Shown in pieces: positions 53,632-64,000 of a DNA stretch of 64,000 bases (within the stretch, counting starts at the first letter, position 1; each line of letters opens with the position of its first letter). This DNA is from Doryteuthis pealeii (taxonomy: Eukaryota > Mollusca > Cephalopoda > Myopsida > Loliginidae), in the NCBI GenBank assembly GCA_023376005.1, contig CM042145.1, forward strand, positions 19,903,647 to 19,967,646. The letters run 5' to 3'. Below the pieces are notes generated by a model. The model searched no databases and had not been told where the DNA came from. It saw only the letters and a list, made by a program, of their open reading frames with translations. The position numbers and the translations under genes are program-made.

Positions 53632-53723
53632 GAAGAGATGGAAATGAGAAAGAGGAGTAGATGTGTAACTGGATGGAACGCTGCTGGGAAGCAAAGACAA
53701 AGAGTAATTTCTGCTAGAGTTGG
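53632..53723. repeat. 92-bp direct repeat, left copy
   Basis: GAAGAGATGGAAATGAG to GCTAGAGTTGG. It is repeated at 54295-54386 with three differences, bracketing the LINE-like unit. Confidence 0.9.
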
Positions 53724-54294
53724 TTTGGTTTAGTTTGTTTTGTTTTACGGCATATCAACCTCAGTGGGTCATTTAATGCCAATAAAGTTTTGAAATAAAT
53801 CAATTCTTAATGGATAATACAATTTTTCTATAAATACATTTTTCTATTTAACCCATAGATGGGACCCTAACAGATACTACCACTCCGGGTCAGAGTGGAC
53901 CAGGGAGCAATGGTGATGAAGGGGTGCTCCACATTCCACAAACCTCCAGAACTGGAACCTCACCATCAGATAGAGTTTAACGTCATTCCCAGGACATGTA
54001 GACCGCAGCCACCGCCTTCTAGCACCCATATGATAAAAAGAGGTTGAGGCTTGCCATAAGGGCAATAGGGTTGGGGCAATCATATAGGTGCTAGGGCTTG
54101 ACGTGGCCAGCCGATTGATCGAAGATAGGGCCAAAGTTGAGTATTGCAAGTCATGAACTGCTCATCCACCTGGGCTCTATCCTTAAGCATCACGGGTCGC
54201 CACCCACGGCTAACAGGTGGCCCCATTGGGGGAGTCTTACCCCTCTGCAGAGGTGTAGTTGGTGCATTCTAACGCCTCAGCGACAGGGCGGTTA
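53724..54294 (-). mobile_element. LINE-like 3' unit between 92-bp direct repeats
   Basis: Tail side TTTGGTTTAGTTTGTTTTG, GGCATATCAACCTCAGTGGG at the left. 5' side CTGCAGAGGTGTAGTTGG, CGACAGGGCGGTTA at the right. Essentially the same length as 51087-51690. It contains the 90-codon frame ending SDPEW. The flanks are much longer than a usual target duplication. Confidence 0.8.
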
Positions 54295-54386
54295 GAAGAG
54301 ATGGAAACGAGAAAGAGGAGTAGATGTGTAACTGGATAGAACGCTGCTGGAAAGCAAAGACAAAGAGTAATTTCTGCTAGAGTTGG
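54295..54386. repeat. 92-bp direct repeat, right copy
   Basis: Differs from 53632-53723 by AAACGAG/AAATGAG, GGATAGA/GGATGGA and CTGGAAA/CTGGGAA. Confidence 0.9.
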
Positions 54387-54734
54387 GATTAGTAAGCAGA
54401 CCTGTTGAGAAGTAATAACATTAAATATGAAAGGGATGAAAGAGAAGAAGAAGAAAAAGAAAGAAAAAATAAGTACATTTACAAGTAATTAGTCATAATA
54501 AATTAAGCAAAGAGGAAATGGTCTTTATTTATGCAGTGGGAAATAATGGACTGGTATGTAATTACCTTTTATAAATAAAAATAGGAAGAAGATAAATATA
54601 TTCTGATTAAAAAGTTAGCAACAGATAATCCAGATGTTTAAATTAAGAAAAAAAAAAAAAAAAAAAAGTGGAAACCATTTATGACCTTTAGTGTATTTGA
54701 ATAAGATAAAATAATTAGAATCTCAGAAATATTT

Positions 54735-54985
54735 TACATCTTAGTCGGTAGAGCGTTTGGCTAGAAACCACAAGGTTCCTAGTTCGATATTGGTTCTCGC
54801 CAACTCAGCGTTATGAGTAGCACAGGGATCTGTGCGGTAAATAAGGAGCTGATGGTAGGTGTAGTGCTCCAAATCAGACGCAAAAACAATCTCCTTGGTC
54901 TAGCGCTAGTGAAAAGGGGATAGACTCCCTTGCTGTCTACCTACTTTAAGCCACCCCAATGACTTTTTTATTGAATAAAAAGATC
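54735..54985 (+). repeat. S1 SINE
   Basis: TTAGTCGGTAGAGCGTTTGG (part of the A box), TCCTAGTTCGATATTGG (B box), full body, then TTTTTTATTGAAT as in 53365. Confidence 0.85.
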
Positions 54986-55002
54986 TGTATATAGATCTTG
55001 CA

Positions 55003-55032
55003 GAGATGCTGATAGGTACGCGTCCAGTACAT
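55003..55032 (-). mobile_element. M4 MITE terminal fragment
   Basis: CAGAGATGCTGATAGGTACG only; the rest is absent. Confidence 0.5.
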
Positions 55033-55161
55033 TTTTAAACAGTGTCATAATTTTTGTCCAATTTTAAAATTCAAATGTTCCTAACAATGCACACTTGAAT
55101 TTCTAATTCATTTTTTTTTTATTTGATGTAATGTATCTAAAAGTTATTTTTTATATAGAAC

Positions 55162-55643
55162 CATGGCCTACTAATATATATGGGACCCCATATGTCACCA
55201 TAAGCCAGCAGAATTGTAACAGGCCTATTTGTTTTATAGTTTGTTTTATGTCTGTTTCGAAAAATCTTAAAGCACAAACATTTGGCTAGATGGAACCGTA
55301 AGTTCTCCTCGAGAAATACTCTTTCTCTGTAGTATCATTACTATCATTGCCGACCATGACCAGGGAATACATTTCACATTGAAAAGGTTTCATTTTTTTC
55401 TGATATAACCCGAAATCATAGATAAATTGTTGGTGTGTTTGTTTTGTATCACTGCATAATTTTTTTAACTATTTTTTGTTTGTTTACAATCTTTTATTAT
55501 TAAATTTGTGAAGAAAAAAGACAAGTTTGTATATTTTTAACATTTTTTTCGAAACAGTCATAAATTGACTATAAAAGGAATAGGCCTGTTAGAATTCTGC
55601 CTGCCTAGGTGATATATGGGGCCATATATATTAGTAGGCCATG
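55162..55643. mobile_element. M3 MITE with exact 7-bp duplication
   Basis: CATGGCCTACTAATATATAT at the left and GGGGCCATATATATTAGTAG then GCCATG at the right. Exact ATAGAAC flanks at 55155-55161 and 55644-55650. The interior is inverted relative to 10765-11230. Confidence 0.85.
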
Positions 55644-56269
55644 ATAGAACTCATTGAAAAAAGGAAAATGCTTTTTGAATTTTTAAAATTCATTGAATAG
55701 TTGCCAAGTAATCCAGATTTTTTTTACCTGTACCAAATTTGGAATTGTTCTACGAGTTAAAACAAGGAAGCAAAAATCAGGATGAAATAAAATCAATTTT
55801 CTCCACTATCACTTAAGATAAATTTATGAAAATTCACATAGTAGTAGTTTTCAATATAGGGAATAAAATGGGATTTTTCCCAACCATGCAGATGTTGTGG
55901 TCATCTAAGATGACTGCCCCAAAACTTTAAATACTAACTATATATATTTTTTTAAAAAATAAAAAAAAAATACTAGTTCATCACCTGTTGGATAAATCAT
56001 TTTATTTATGAATTAAAAAAAAAAAAAACACAGAAGCATTTGAATTATCTAAAATATATAACAAACAGGTCATTTATAACTAAGAAATTAGTTTAAAAAC
56101 ATTGTTTATAGTTTTTTTTAGGTAAAAAAAAAAAATCTTAAGACTTATTTAACTTATCTTTTTTTTTTCCTTTTTTTTAATTTTTTTTTTAGATAAACTT
56201 GATCATCAAATTGAGAAGAATAGACAAAAAGATTTTCTTGATAACTGTTGGAATATTTTGTTATATAAG

Positions 56270-56590
56270 GTCTGCTGGAATCCACCACTTAAACTTATAG
56301 ACACTGTGGGCGCGTGGATTAAAGCCAGCCAATCAAACGCTTGAATACGTGGTTAGTTAACTATTTAATCACCAATCTTGAAAGCTGTTCATTTGCACGT
56401 ATTCAACACGGACGAACGGATCTGTAAACCAAGGACTCTGCTCAACCAAAGGATTCTACCTAACACTAAGGAACACTGAGGAACAACCAAAGGCTTCAAC
56501 CCGACACTAAGGAACAACCAAGGATTCTTCACTAAGGAACACAAGGGATTTCCACTGTAAAGTGCTCTCACCTGCGCTAAAAATGGCAAC
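56270..56590 (+). promoter_or_regulatory. Promoter-like repeat, relative of 4260-4680
   Basis: CCAATCA, then AACTATTTAATCACC, then several AAGGAACA(C/A) and ACCAAAGGATTC units. Possible solo LTR; borders not seen. Confidence 0.35.
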
Positions 56591-57008
56591 AAAAATCATA
56601 ACAATAACAGTATTATCCAAATTTCTTTGTGACAATTTTATAACAGAAGCATATGCCAAAAGCCAGTTTGTATTCCAAACATTGGAAATAACACTCAACT
56701 TAAATATTGAATTTAATTTTTTTTTTTTTTTTTGCAAGGATTAACATAAATGCTGACTGTTAATTGATACAATATTTTAGCTATTTTAAAATATTAAAGA
56801 ACTAAAAAAAAAAAAAATTTTTTAAAAAATTTAGATTTAATTCACTGATCTTTAATCAGCACATATTAAAATAAAGAAAATGAAAAAAGAAAAATATTTC
56901 TGTATTTTGATAAAAAGAAACAAAAAGAAGTTAAAATAAATTAAATCCTCATCTATAACAGTAACATCTTCAAAGAAATCAGTCTTTTCTATTCAATCTA
57001 CAGAACAT

Positions 57009-57090
57009 TGGTTTGGTTTGTTTGGTTTGTTTTACGGCATATCAACCTCGGTGGGTCATTTAATGCCAACTAAGTTTTGGGTTCATAGCA
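57009..57090 (-). repeat. LINE-like extreme 3' tail
   Basis: TTTGGTTTGTTTGGTTTG, TTTTACGGCATATCAACCTC and GTGGGTCATTTAATGCC only: about 80 bp, severe 5' truncation. Confidence 0.75.
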
Positions 57091-57204
57091 GTAGTAATCT
57101 ACAGAACAAAGAAAATGGATTATTTGGATTTTCCAGTTGAACACATTGTGCAACAAATATAGGGGTTGAATTAATACAGTTCTAAGTGACAATCATCTGT
57201 AGGT

Positions 57205-57398
57205 TGCAGGTTCAATCCTGACCACACGCGATAATAACATAGCTTAACACTTGTACCCGGTCATGGTTGGCAGAATGAGAAACAGTCTACCCTGGTGGAT
57301 TGAATAAAGGGTTGTTCAAAGTTCCATAAAGGTTCCCAAGTTCAACAAGAAACACCTGAAGAAGGCCGGAGGGCACATCAGCCGAAACATTGTGTATA
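57205..57398 (+). repeat. tRNA-like head plus CTGAAGAAGGCC element
   Basis: GTTGCAGGTTCAATCCTGAC resembles a B box. Downstream GAGAAACAG, GTTCAACAAGAAACACCTG, AAGAAGGCCGGAGGGCAC and CAGCCGAAACATTG form the hammerhead-like core of the 795-1006 family, here as a single non-palindromic copy. A Helitron begins at 57399. Confidence 0.6.
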
Positions 57399-58036
57399 TC
57401 TTATTATAATGGAGATTGTGTGTTTTTCTGTCTGTAACCGAAACTATATTACTATACAAGTCACAATTCCCTTTGTCATTTACATCACATTCTCCATGAT
57501 TTTATTTTTATTTAAACCCTAATTATTAATAAAATTGTTTTACATCATTAAGACTTGACCATATCCACATACTAATAACATGCAATTGTATTTATATATA
57601 CAGCAAAATAGCGGTTTACAGTGTGAATGGGAAGGCTAATTTGCATATTGATCTTAAAAATTTGATTTTGATAAATATATGCTTAGTATTATTGATTTCT
57701 AATTGTTTGGTTTTATCTTAATGAATATGACCAAAAATCTTGGGGATAAATATTAAAAGAAATCCATTAACAAGAAGAAATAACTGTAATTTTATTCTTT
57801 ACTTCCTGTTTTAACTAAATAGTTAAATTAGGAAAATTTACCAATGAAAGACGGGAGTAATGGAAAATGATGGAAGAGTTAGTTTCAAAGTTGTTCTATT
57901 TTCCAATCATACCCCCCTGTTCCAAATCTTTTTATCTGCATTTTTATTCAGTTTCATTAACCTTTCTAATTTAATATGATATTTTATTATATCAAAACTT
58001 AAATACTTGCACCCGGAGGGTGCATATATTAGCTAG
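57399..58036 (+). mobile_element. Non-autonomous Helitron, intact ends
   Basis: 5' A|TCTTATTATAATGGAGATTG. 3' hairpin GCACCC-GGA-GGGTGC, then ATATATTAG and CTAG|T. No terminal inverted repeats or target duplication, as expected. About 640 bp, no Rep/helicase reading frame. Best copy of the family. Confidence 0.9.
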
Positions 58037-58039
58037 TAA

Positions 58040-58727
58040 CAATAAAAGATAAGGACAAGTCCGGAAAAGCCAAATAATAATACAAACTATCAAGCCTTAT
58101 CTAAAAAATTCTGACAAAAAAACAAAATGGAGTTTAATGGCTACAAACTTTATGAGGTTTCAGAGAAATTCTGGAAAACAACTACAAATAAAAAAATAAA
58201 ACAAAAATAATTACTCAGTAACAATAAAGCTTTCAACTATCCTTGATTAAACTACTTATCTATAGAATATGTGAAAACATTTACATACAAATCTCTAGTT
58301 TCTTTCATCACGCCAGCATTTCTCCTACCAATGTTTCTTTGCAAATGATAACCTTTTTACTCCAGAGTAGGTCTTCCTTATCAATTAGCACTTTAGATAA
58401 CCTCACAACCAGCCACAAGTAAAACTTGATAGAAGCCAACAATACTACTATATCTAAAACAAAACATTCTTCCTGCGAATAACTTCGTTTCCTCTATCCA
58501 ATCGAACTTTATGACCCGTAAGAACATCACTGCTATTTAAGTTTGACTCCCCACAGGCTCAGATGAAATCTGTCAGCTTCATATGGTGTATGAATGTCAA
58601 TAAAACAGTCAAGGAAACGGATTCCTATTTAAGACCAGAAAATCATTTGTCCTTCAAAAATAGGAGAGCAAGAACAATGTTGTATTTACAGCTGAGTAAA
58701 TCCTACTCTTTAAAACAGACAGGGCAC

Positions 58728-58764
<37 letters not shown>

Positions 58765-59040
58765 CAATCTTTCCAGCAATCAAGAAATCATCATTAAATG
58801 CCTTACAAGCAAAAGTATGAATTCAGCTCCATTAACAGCAGCAGCAGCAGCAATAAAATGTTGATAAAATCAAAGCTAATCTAAGTGGAAAGCTATTTAC
58901 AGTGTAACATTAAAGATGCATTATTAATTCTTATTCAATTGTTATGGCAATCAAAATGTATCCTCCTTGAATATCACCTGATGATTTATTTCTAATGAAA
59001 CCAAAATTTCTCTGAATTTTTTTAGATGAGGCTTGATAAG
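58040..59040. other. Unassigned sequence
   Basis: A 30-nt poly-A (58731-58760), a (CAG)n run of about five units near 58839, and otherwise sequence without recognised repeats. The 85-codon frame at 58563-58820 runs through the poly-A; it has no recognisable family. Confidence 0.5.
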
Positions 59041-59462
59041 TATTATTTGGATTATTCGGACTATTGTCCTCATCTTTACTGTTATCTACACTATTTCTCA
59101 GAATTTTTGAGATGAGGCTTGATAATTTGGATTATTTGGATTATTCGGACTATTGTCCTCATCTTTATTGTTGTCTGTACAACGTTTTGGCCGATGTGTC
59201 CTCCGGCCTTCTTCAACTATTTGCTATGGTTAGCGGAATGAGAACAGGATACCTCTGTGGATTGAATAAAAGGTTGGGTTCAATGTTCCGTGATAGCTCC
59301 CAAGTTCAAAAAGAAGGTTCCCGAGTTCAAAAAAGAAAAAAAAAAAAAAAAAAAAAAAAATTCCCGAGTTCGAAAAAAAAATACCTGAAGTAGACTGGAG
59401 GACATATCAGCCGAAACATTGTACAGATAACAATAAAGATGAGGACAATAGTCCAAATAATC
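59040..59462. repeat. Imperfect inverted repeat of the CTGAAGAAGGCC family
   Basis: Left: ATTATTCGGACTATTGTCC (duplicated), TGTACAACGTTTTGGCCG, CGGCCTTCTTCAACTAT. Right: the complementary series ending GACAATAGTCCAAATAATCC. Aged relative of 795-1006 with changed core bases. Confidence 0.75.
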
Positions 59463-59561
59463 CAAATGAAACCAAAATTTTCTATAACTTTGATTATGCT
59501 ATTCTTTTTCTATCAGATAAATTGGCTCAAGAATCTAAGGATTCTTCAGTCAATTTAGAAA

Positions 59562-59792
59562 TTGGTTTGTTTAATGGCATATCTACCTTCGTGGGTTATT
59601 TAATGTCAAAACCAACCTTGCAGAACAGTAGTGGTACAATTCAACCCATAGTTTGGGGGGAGGAGAGCTGGTTCATACCTTTCCCAAGAGTATTAGTTTG
59701 AAAGTGAATGTAATGGCAAGACTGGAGTTTGAACTTGCTTAGTACAATGTCACAGTCAAACATGTTACCCACTACGCCAAGGGGACTCCTCC
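59562..59792 (-). repeat. S3 tRNA-derived SINE, full length
   Basis: Tail TTTGTTTAATGGCATATCTA, body GAACAGTAGTGGTACAATTC, and head (minus) GGAGTCCCCTTGGCGTAGTG and AAGCAAGTTCAAACTCCAG. Confidence 0.85.
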
Positions 59793-59864
59793 AATTTAGA
59801 AATTGAACAGAATGACTATATATTACTAAAACTATCATTATGTTTGTGTGTCTATATATATATG

Positions 59865-60205
59865 AAAAAGTGAATGGAAGTGAATCCAACAGTATGAAAT
59901 AAATATTTTTAGAAAAAACAAACACATGATGTTATAATTCGCTGACAGAAATCTGTTTCGACCTTTTATTAAAGCGGTCTTCATCAAGAGAGAGATGTTT
60001 GTGATAGAAAGACTTGAATGTTCGTTTGTTTGTGATAGAAAGACTCGAACGTTCGTTTGTACCACTTTTGTTTTGTAACGGTTTACTCATACCATCTTTC
60101 TATCACAAACATCTCGCTCTTGATGAAGACCGCTTTAATAAAAGGTCGAAACAGATTTCTGTCAGCGAATTATAACATTATGTGTTTGTTTTTTCTAAAA
60201 ATATT

Positions 60206-60240
<35 letters not shown>
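59865..60240. repeat. Hairpin repeat with variant hammerhead and TA run
   Basis: Arms share TTTTTAGAAAAAACAAACAC / complement, AATTCGCTGACAGAAATCTG, CGACCTTTTATTAAAGCG and ATGTTTGTGATAGAAAGAC. The centre is asymmetric (GAACGTTCGTTTGT). The TA run 60212-60239 abuts the right arm. Confidence 0.85.
60114..60168 (+). ncRNA. Hammerhead-like motif with variant core (HHR-G)
   Basis: TCGCT, CTTGATGA, A-GACC, loop of 12, GGTC, GAAA, CAGA-TT-TCTG, TC, AGCGA. Stems I (5 bp), II (4 bp) and III (4 bp) all pair. However, the core has one extra T (CTTGATGA instead of CTGATGA) and an extra A before stem II, so it may be inactive. Confidence 0.45.
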
Positions 60241-60242
<2 letters not shown>

Positions 60243-60500
60243 GCATTTGTGGCATAATAGTTAACATTGTAGGAAGTGAACTCGGTTACCAGAGTTCAAA
60301 TTCTGAACAAGGCTGTTTGCATTTCCCATACTGCTAATACCCTTAAGAAAGATATGAATGCAACTATACTTGCTCCAGCTATGGGTAAATAGTAGGGCAG
60401 ACTGGGTTCTTGGTATAGCAGCCAACCTAGAAGGAAGACTGAATACTAATCAGTAAAGTACCTGGAAAGGGATGGGCTCTGCCAGGATATACCTGCCCTA
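60241..60500 (+). repeat. S2 SINE, diverged 3' end
   Basis: GCATTTGTGGCATAATAGTT, CAGAGTTCAAATTCTGAAC and GGTAAATAGTAGGGCAGACT. After 60430 the S2 tail is replaced by other sequence. Confidence 0.8.
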
Positions 60501-60624
60501 GACACTTCAAGAGTAGTGTCCCTCACAACTGAACAAGATTACAGGATAAATCTTTTATCTTGTTTTATTTTTTTTAACTGTAACCCAATAAAAATGGCAC
60601 ACCATAATGAGATTTTTATTACAG

Positions 60625-60896
60625 CAGAGATGCTGATAGGTACGCGTCCTGCGTCTCTGACACACAAAAATCTAAAATGACACAATAAAACCATATCCAT
60701 GCATCCAAGTGTTTTTCTTTTTTCTTCTCTTACCATTTCAAGCTAATTGTAAATACATTTCAATAGTTTCTTAGAAATTAATTACACAGGATAGGTTACA
60801 AGGTAGGAGTTAGACGGCTTTAGTTGGGACCCATAAATTTTCCCAGGGACTCATTCAAAGCAAACGTGTGTCCCAGGACTCACTAAATCATCACTG
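60625..60896 (-). mobile_element. M4 MITE copy
   Basis: CAGAGATGCTGATAGGTACG at the left, CACTAAATCATCACTG at the right (right end shortened by a few bases), interior intact. Confidence 0.8.
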
Positions 60897-61076
60897 TTAG
60901 AGTAATATAGTTAAAACAATTTCCATTCAAATTTGTAACTGAATGATAATTTTTTTTACTTTTTAAATCAACCAAATTCTGGATATAACAAAGATAGCTG
61001 TGAAAAAATGCTAATAAAATCTTTTATTCCTTCCTAAATAGAAGTATTATCAGGGACTTTGGTTACAATGGATTTT

Positions 61077-61451
61077 GGTAATCTGAACATTAGCTACATA
61101 AATGAGAGTAACCTCCCCTTGTTTATTTCACTTTGAGGAAGCCATAGGTTTTGATCGGGCATTTTCATTTCACCGGAATCAATACATCTGCATATTTTTA
61201 ACACGAAAATATCATAAAATGTGTTCTTAATAACAATTAAGTTCATTTCAAATAATGCACAAGGACAATTAAGAACACATTTTATGATATTTTCGTGTTA
61301 AAACATGCAGTTGTATTGATTCGAACAAATTCGTATTTTCAGTGTAGATTTGCGGTGAAATGAAAATAGCCAACCAAAACAAACGTCTTCCTCAAAGTGA
61401 AAGAAACAAGGGAAGGTTACTCTCATTTATGTAGCTAATGTTCAGATTACC
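61077..61451. mobile_element. MITE with 8-bp target duplication
   Basis: GGTAATCTGAACATTAGCTA and complementary right end; exact TGGATTTT at 61069-61076 and 61452-61459. Inner arms share ATCATAAAATGTGTTCTTAA with 43559-44008. Confidence 0.9.
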
Positions 61452-61459
61452 TGGATTTT

Positions 61460-62190
61460 CAGATCGTTTAGTAGTTACTAAGTATCGTTGGGAATAAAGA
61501 AGAAAAAAATCGAAAGATCTTTTAAGGATCATTTTGTGGCATTAAATAGTCAAGTTGTTAAAAGCAAAACTAATCCTACTCAGTCCTTTAAAATACACCT
61601 TTATCTTTAGACAATCTAGAAAGTGACTCCACTCCCAGCAAAATATCTAACTATGTAACCAAGTTCCCACTTTTCACCTAGATCTGGTTTACTATCCATC
61701 ATTCTGAAAGCTTCAATAAAAAAGGAGGTGACCTAGAGAAATTGAAGAGCTCTAAATAAAAACAACAACAACACATACACTCCCTACATAGAACTTATAT
61801 CACAAAGATACACTATCCTTCTTGAATAGGAAAAACGTAAAATTTGTTCTGTCACAGAACAAGATAGGTTTACAAATAATTGGTTTCAGCAGCAGAGCTG
61901 TTTTAACAAAAAGATAATTGGAATTTTTATTTTAATTCAACAAAGAATATTAAGAAACCATGGTCGGAAATAGAATTTTTAAAAATAAAAAAAGTCACAT
62001 TTTTTATTAGGAAAAGTCGCAATTTATGGAGGCCAGTTAAAGGTAAAGTGTACCTTATTTTAAAGAGTCTTAATTTCTTTTCCAAAACAAACATTGAGCT
62101 ACTCTTTTATAATAAAGATGTCTTGCAAATTAAATACTGACAAACTAAAAAGTCATTTAGTTTTTTTTTTTGTTTGTTTTTTTTTTTTTT
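61460..62190. other. Unassigned sequence
   Basis: AT-rich, no recognised repeat or exon. Confidence 0.5.
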
Positions 62191-62400
62191 TGGGGGGGGG
62201 CTGGTTGGTTAGATTTCAATGCATGTCAACCCCTGGGTTATTTTATGCTGAAAACATTTAGTTTTATTCATTCATAATGGGTATTCAATTTTTTTTTAAA
62301 ATGGGTTTTTTTTGGGGGGGGGTTTAAAAACACATTTTTTTTTAACTCATGTTTTTTTCCTATTTAATACATAAATGGATCCTAACAGGTGCTACCATTG
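62190..62400 (-). repeat. Decayed LINE-like tail
   Basis: TTCAATGCATGTCAACCCCTG, GGGTTATTTTATGCTG, TACATAAATGGATCCTAACA and GTGCTACCATTG follow the order of the tail; several G and T homopolymers interrupt it. Confidence 0.5.
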
Positions 62401-62530
62401 TTTTTTGTTTTTTTTTCCCCGTTTTTTTAGGGGGGGGGGTAAGCATACATATCATAGATAAGCACATCCCAACCAATTTTTTTTTAAATAATTTTTTTTA
62501 AATAAAAATTTTTCTTCTAAACCAAAATAT

Positions 62531-62760
62531 ACTAGTAATAAAATCCTGGTATTACACAATCAAAATGGATATTATTAGAAATTATTTATTACCAAACTCT
62601 ACAGCATTGAAACTGTAACCAGAAATAAGTATGCCTCTTATTTATGCAATTATAGTTTTGGATACAGAGTTTGAATTCTATAGAATTTGGTAATAAATAA
62701 TATTTAATAATATCCATTTTGATTGTATAATGTTTCACTAGAAATAAAAGTCCTGGTGTT
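62531..62760. mobile_element. M5 MITE-like inverted repeat
   Basis: ACTAGTAATAAAATCCTGGT... and the complementary right end; AATGGATATTATTAGAAATT and TTTGGTAATAAATAAT as in 24952-25206. Confidence 0.65.
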
Positions 62761-62828
62761 TTTGGTTTACAAGAAATTATCTTTTTATAAAAAATATCAA
62801 GAGTGTACTTATTTATGGATAATACTAT

Positions 62829-63143
62829 CAGAGATGCTGATAAGTACACATCTTGCATCACTGACGCATAAAAATCGTATCCATGCATCCCAGTGTCCCC
62901 CCACACACACACACACACACACAATTTCTACCTAACTGTAAATACATTTCAATATTTTCTTGGAAACAAATTACATTATATGGGGTACAAGGTATGGGTT
63001 AGACGTCTTTAGTTGTTCATAGATAAAAACTCTACAATTTATTAAGAATCTAAAGTTGTGACCCATCAAATTTCCCGGGGATTCATTCAAATCAAATCCG
63101 TACGTCCCAGGATGCACTAAATTAAAAAGCTACCAGCATCACT
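62829..63143 (-). mobile_element. M4 MITE copy
   Basis: CAGAGATGCTGATAAGTACA to CTACCAGCATCACTA, with a (CA)n run at 62902-62922 inside and an extra AACTCTACAATTTATTAAGA segment shared with 9541-9590. Confidence 0.75.
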
Positions 63144-63149
63144 ATTATT

Positions 63150-64000
63150 AAAATAAATTACATCCTAGGTCAAACCGCTAACAAAAAAAATAACTTGATA
63201 AAAAAATTCAGGTTGTACAAATTTAAAAGCTTAAAGATGCTTAAGTGCTTACCCATTTAACATTGATTCCCAATGTTTAAATGCCAAAATCTGACAGCAC
63301 TCCCTCTTTTTTAAATACTTGTATAATTGTTAGAAACAAAACAAAAAACAAGGTCAAATAAGCAGCTTTTAAAGAAAGAAATGAAAGCAGTTATTAAAGA
63401 AAATCTGTTTTATATTATTTTAACCCATATGTTCACTATACAAATGCACTCTAATTAAACATAGAATAAAACTTCATGAAAAATGTATTTTTCCTCTCAT
63501 TAAGACATTAATATTCAATTTCAATATTTCATTAAATGGAACAATCTTCTCAACTTAACTTTCAATTACGGGGAAAAAAAATTTGTATGTTTATCTTCAA
63601 GAATAAGAACCCATGGTGAAAACTTATAATTTTATGACGCTTGCTTTTCAAGATTCAAGCTTTATTCATTTGGTTTATCAATTCTTATGGGTTATTAAAT
63701 GCTAAAATTTGATTCATTTGTAAATGCTTGATTACAATCATAACTATATTTTAAATGGTTCATTTCACTTTATTTGTTTATAATCCTTTGTAAAGTTATG
63801 ATATCAAGTATTCCTCTCTAATAAAAAAAATAATTTGAACACAGTTGTATAGCTCTAAATATCCTTATCTAACATCAATAATTTGCTAGCAATTATATGG
63901 TTTTAAATTAATAATAAAAATCCTTCTCTCTCTCGCCTGTCTATTGCTTTTTTTTCTCTCTCTCTCTCTCTCTCTCTCGCCTGTCTCTTGCTTTTTTTTT
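63150..64000. other. Unassigned AT-rich sequence ending in CT runs
   Basis: Only a short LINE-like tail trace (63670-63705) and CT-rich microsatellites with GCCTGTCT(A/C)TTGC repeated (63930-64000) are recognised. Confidence 0.55.

Overview
The window is eukaryotic, AT-rich, intron- or intergenic-type DNA that is almost entirely repeats. The combination of tRNA-derived SINEs, Helitrons, many MITEs, a Penelope-type endonuclease fragment and an animal EH-domain exon points to a metazoan. A lophotrochozoan, probably a mollusc such as a gastropod, is my inference from the repeat style and is not proven.

Only one host-gene piece is convincing. It is a 124-nt minus-strand exon at 5206-5329 encoding part of the first EH domain of a REPS1/REPS2-like (RalBP1-associated Eps domain) protein. 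It has good splice sites. I found no other exon of this gene, so most of the window is probably intron or flank. A coding-like sequence of unknown identity occurs twice, broken (5578-5955 and 9781-10095).

The rest is layered transposon debris. (1) Three tRNA-derived SINE families recur throughout: S1 (A box TAGCTCAGTCGG), S2 (A box TGGTGTAATGGTTA, often ending in TA microsatellites) and S3 (sharing its 3' tail with a longer LINE-like element). (2) A LINE-like 3' unit, most complete at 51087-51690 and 53724-54294, shares that tail; one copy lies between 92-bp direct repeats. (3) LINE protein remnants occur at 22095-22391, 24790-24925, 35498-35975, 47040-47405, 47845-48110 and 49725-50480. (4) A Penelope-like GIY-YIG fragment lies at 47470-47677. 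(5) Helitrons with 5'-TC and hairpin-CTAG ends lie at 57399-58036 and 32429-33044, with fragments elsewhere. (6) Several MITE families have exact 8-bp target duplications.

The most interesting layer is a set of hammerhead-ribozyme-like motifs (CTGANGA - stem II - GAAA - stem III - cleavage site - stem I). They lie inside tRNA-headed SINEs, inside near-perfect palindromes, and next to TA microsatellites. Two related copies (30344-30484 and 44585-44725) show a compensatory base-pair change in stem I. With the Penelope fragment, this suggests ribozyme-bearing retroelements that are copied and sometimes joined head to head as palindromes.

The stretches 13270-14750, 15310-18970, 33050-34850, 38000-39440, 58040-59040 and 61460-62190 are comparatively poor in recognisable repeats. 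They hold homopolymers and low-complexity DNA, and I recognised no gene in them.
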